Part shown: piece after piece, positions 63,999 to 64,000 of the stretch
Layout of the letters: every line of letters begins with the position of its first letter
Numbering within the stretch: position 1 is the first letter of the stretch
Assembly: GCA_964483475.1 (NCBI GenBank)
Contig: CAZAAH010000001.1
Coordinates: forward strand, 50,399-114,398
Length of the DNA: 64,000 nucleotides
Direction of reading: 5' to 3'
Source of the DNA: VGLO01 sp964483475
GTDB taxonomy: Bacteria; Patescibacteriota; Minisyncoccia; Minisyncoccales; Staskawiczbacteraceae
Program-made: the position numbers and the translations under genes
The notes under the pieces: generated by a model
Seen by the model: only the letters and a program-made list of their open reading frames with translations
Told to the model about the DNA's origin: nothing
Database searches by the model: none

Positions 63999-64000
63999 TG

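Overview
The window looks like chromosomal DNA from a Candidate Phyla Radiation bacterium (Patescibacteria, most likely a Parcubacteria/Paceibacteria lineage). It is AT-rich with short intergenic gaps and many small proteins of no recognisable family. The gene set is the one usual for these reduced, probably host-attached cells: a type IV secretion-like apparatus (TrbL/VirB6-like, PrgI, split VirB4, pilin-like proteins), a GspE/PilB-type ATPase without an N-terminal domain, a stand-alone 5'-3' exonuclease in place of a full PolA, PolX, a lamin-tail-domain surface protein, a LysM/M23 envelope hydrolase and a membrane pyrophosphatase. The lineage is inferred from gene content only. No rRNA, CRISPR array or insertion sequence with a transposase was seen.

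Layout. 1-9.6 kb (mostly minus strand): start of trigger factor, an acetyltransferase, three tiny exported or membrane proteins, H+-pyrophosphatase, a DHFR-like reductase, NusA, YraN, a DUF5671-like membrane protein, and an ABC exporter interrupted by a 10-N gap. 9.6-14.7 kb: tRNA genes, including a tRNA-Ala lying inside the anticodon loop of a second tRNA, a Cys/His-rich secreted protein, a CYTH protein, a frameshifted zinc ribbon and the CCA-adding enzyme. 14.7-22 kb: S15, a NYN protein, PNPase, a DksA-like protein, a frameshifted comM and a LysM/M23 protein. 22-32 kb: rsmA and the secretion cluster, split by a divergent SPFH protein. 32-37 kb: the replication origin, khpB-yidC-rnpA-rpmH / oriC / dnaA-dnaN. 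37-46 kb: PBP1A, RuvC, YebC, a lamin-tail protein, RuvB, GspE, a DHH-like protein and TsaE. 46-56 kb: 5'-3' exonuclease, a HAMP protein, a GIY-YIG nuclease, MutM, HolA, S20, a 1079-residue protein and UvrB. 56-64 kb: RuvA, two structured non-coding RNA candidates, a MurE-like ligase, a NIF3-like protein, Mpg, GreA, a half-MFS protein and PolX.

How the genes work together. DNA maintenance is well represented: origin, DnaA/DnaN/HolA, RuvA, RuvB and RuvC at separate sites, UvrB, MutM, Mpg, PolX and the exonuclease. So are translation and RNA turnover: NusA, GreA, PNPase, RsmA, TsaE, S15/S20/L34, RNase P protein and the CCA enzyme, which is needed because four of the five tRNA genes lack an encoded CCA. 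The envelope and secretion genes would build the surface and a conjugation-like channel.

The most unusual content is structural. It comprises a tRNA nested in a tRNA; several long inverted repeats closing folded 50-110 nt segments, one with ends like the tRNA insertion and next to a GIY-YIG nuclease; two copies of a compensated palindrome, one of them in-frame; short 'word' repeats of 7-10 nt both between genes and in-frame inside housekeeping genes; several -10 boxes lying 5-8 nt before start codons, which suggests leaderless mRNAs; and two unassigned structured RNAs. Two homopolymer frameshifts and the N-gap show that some assembly error is present.
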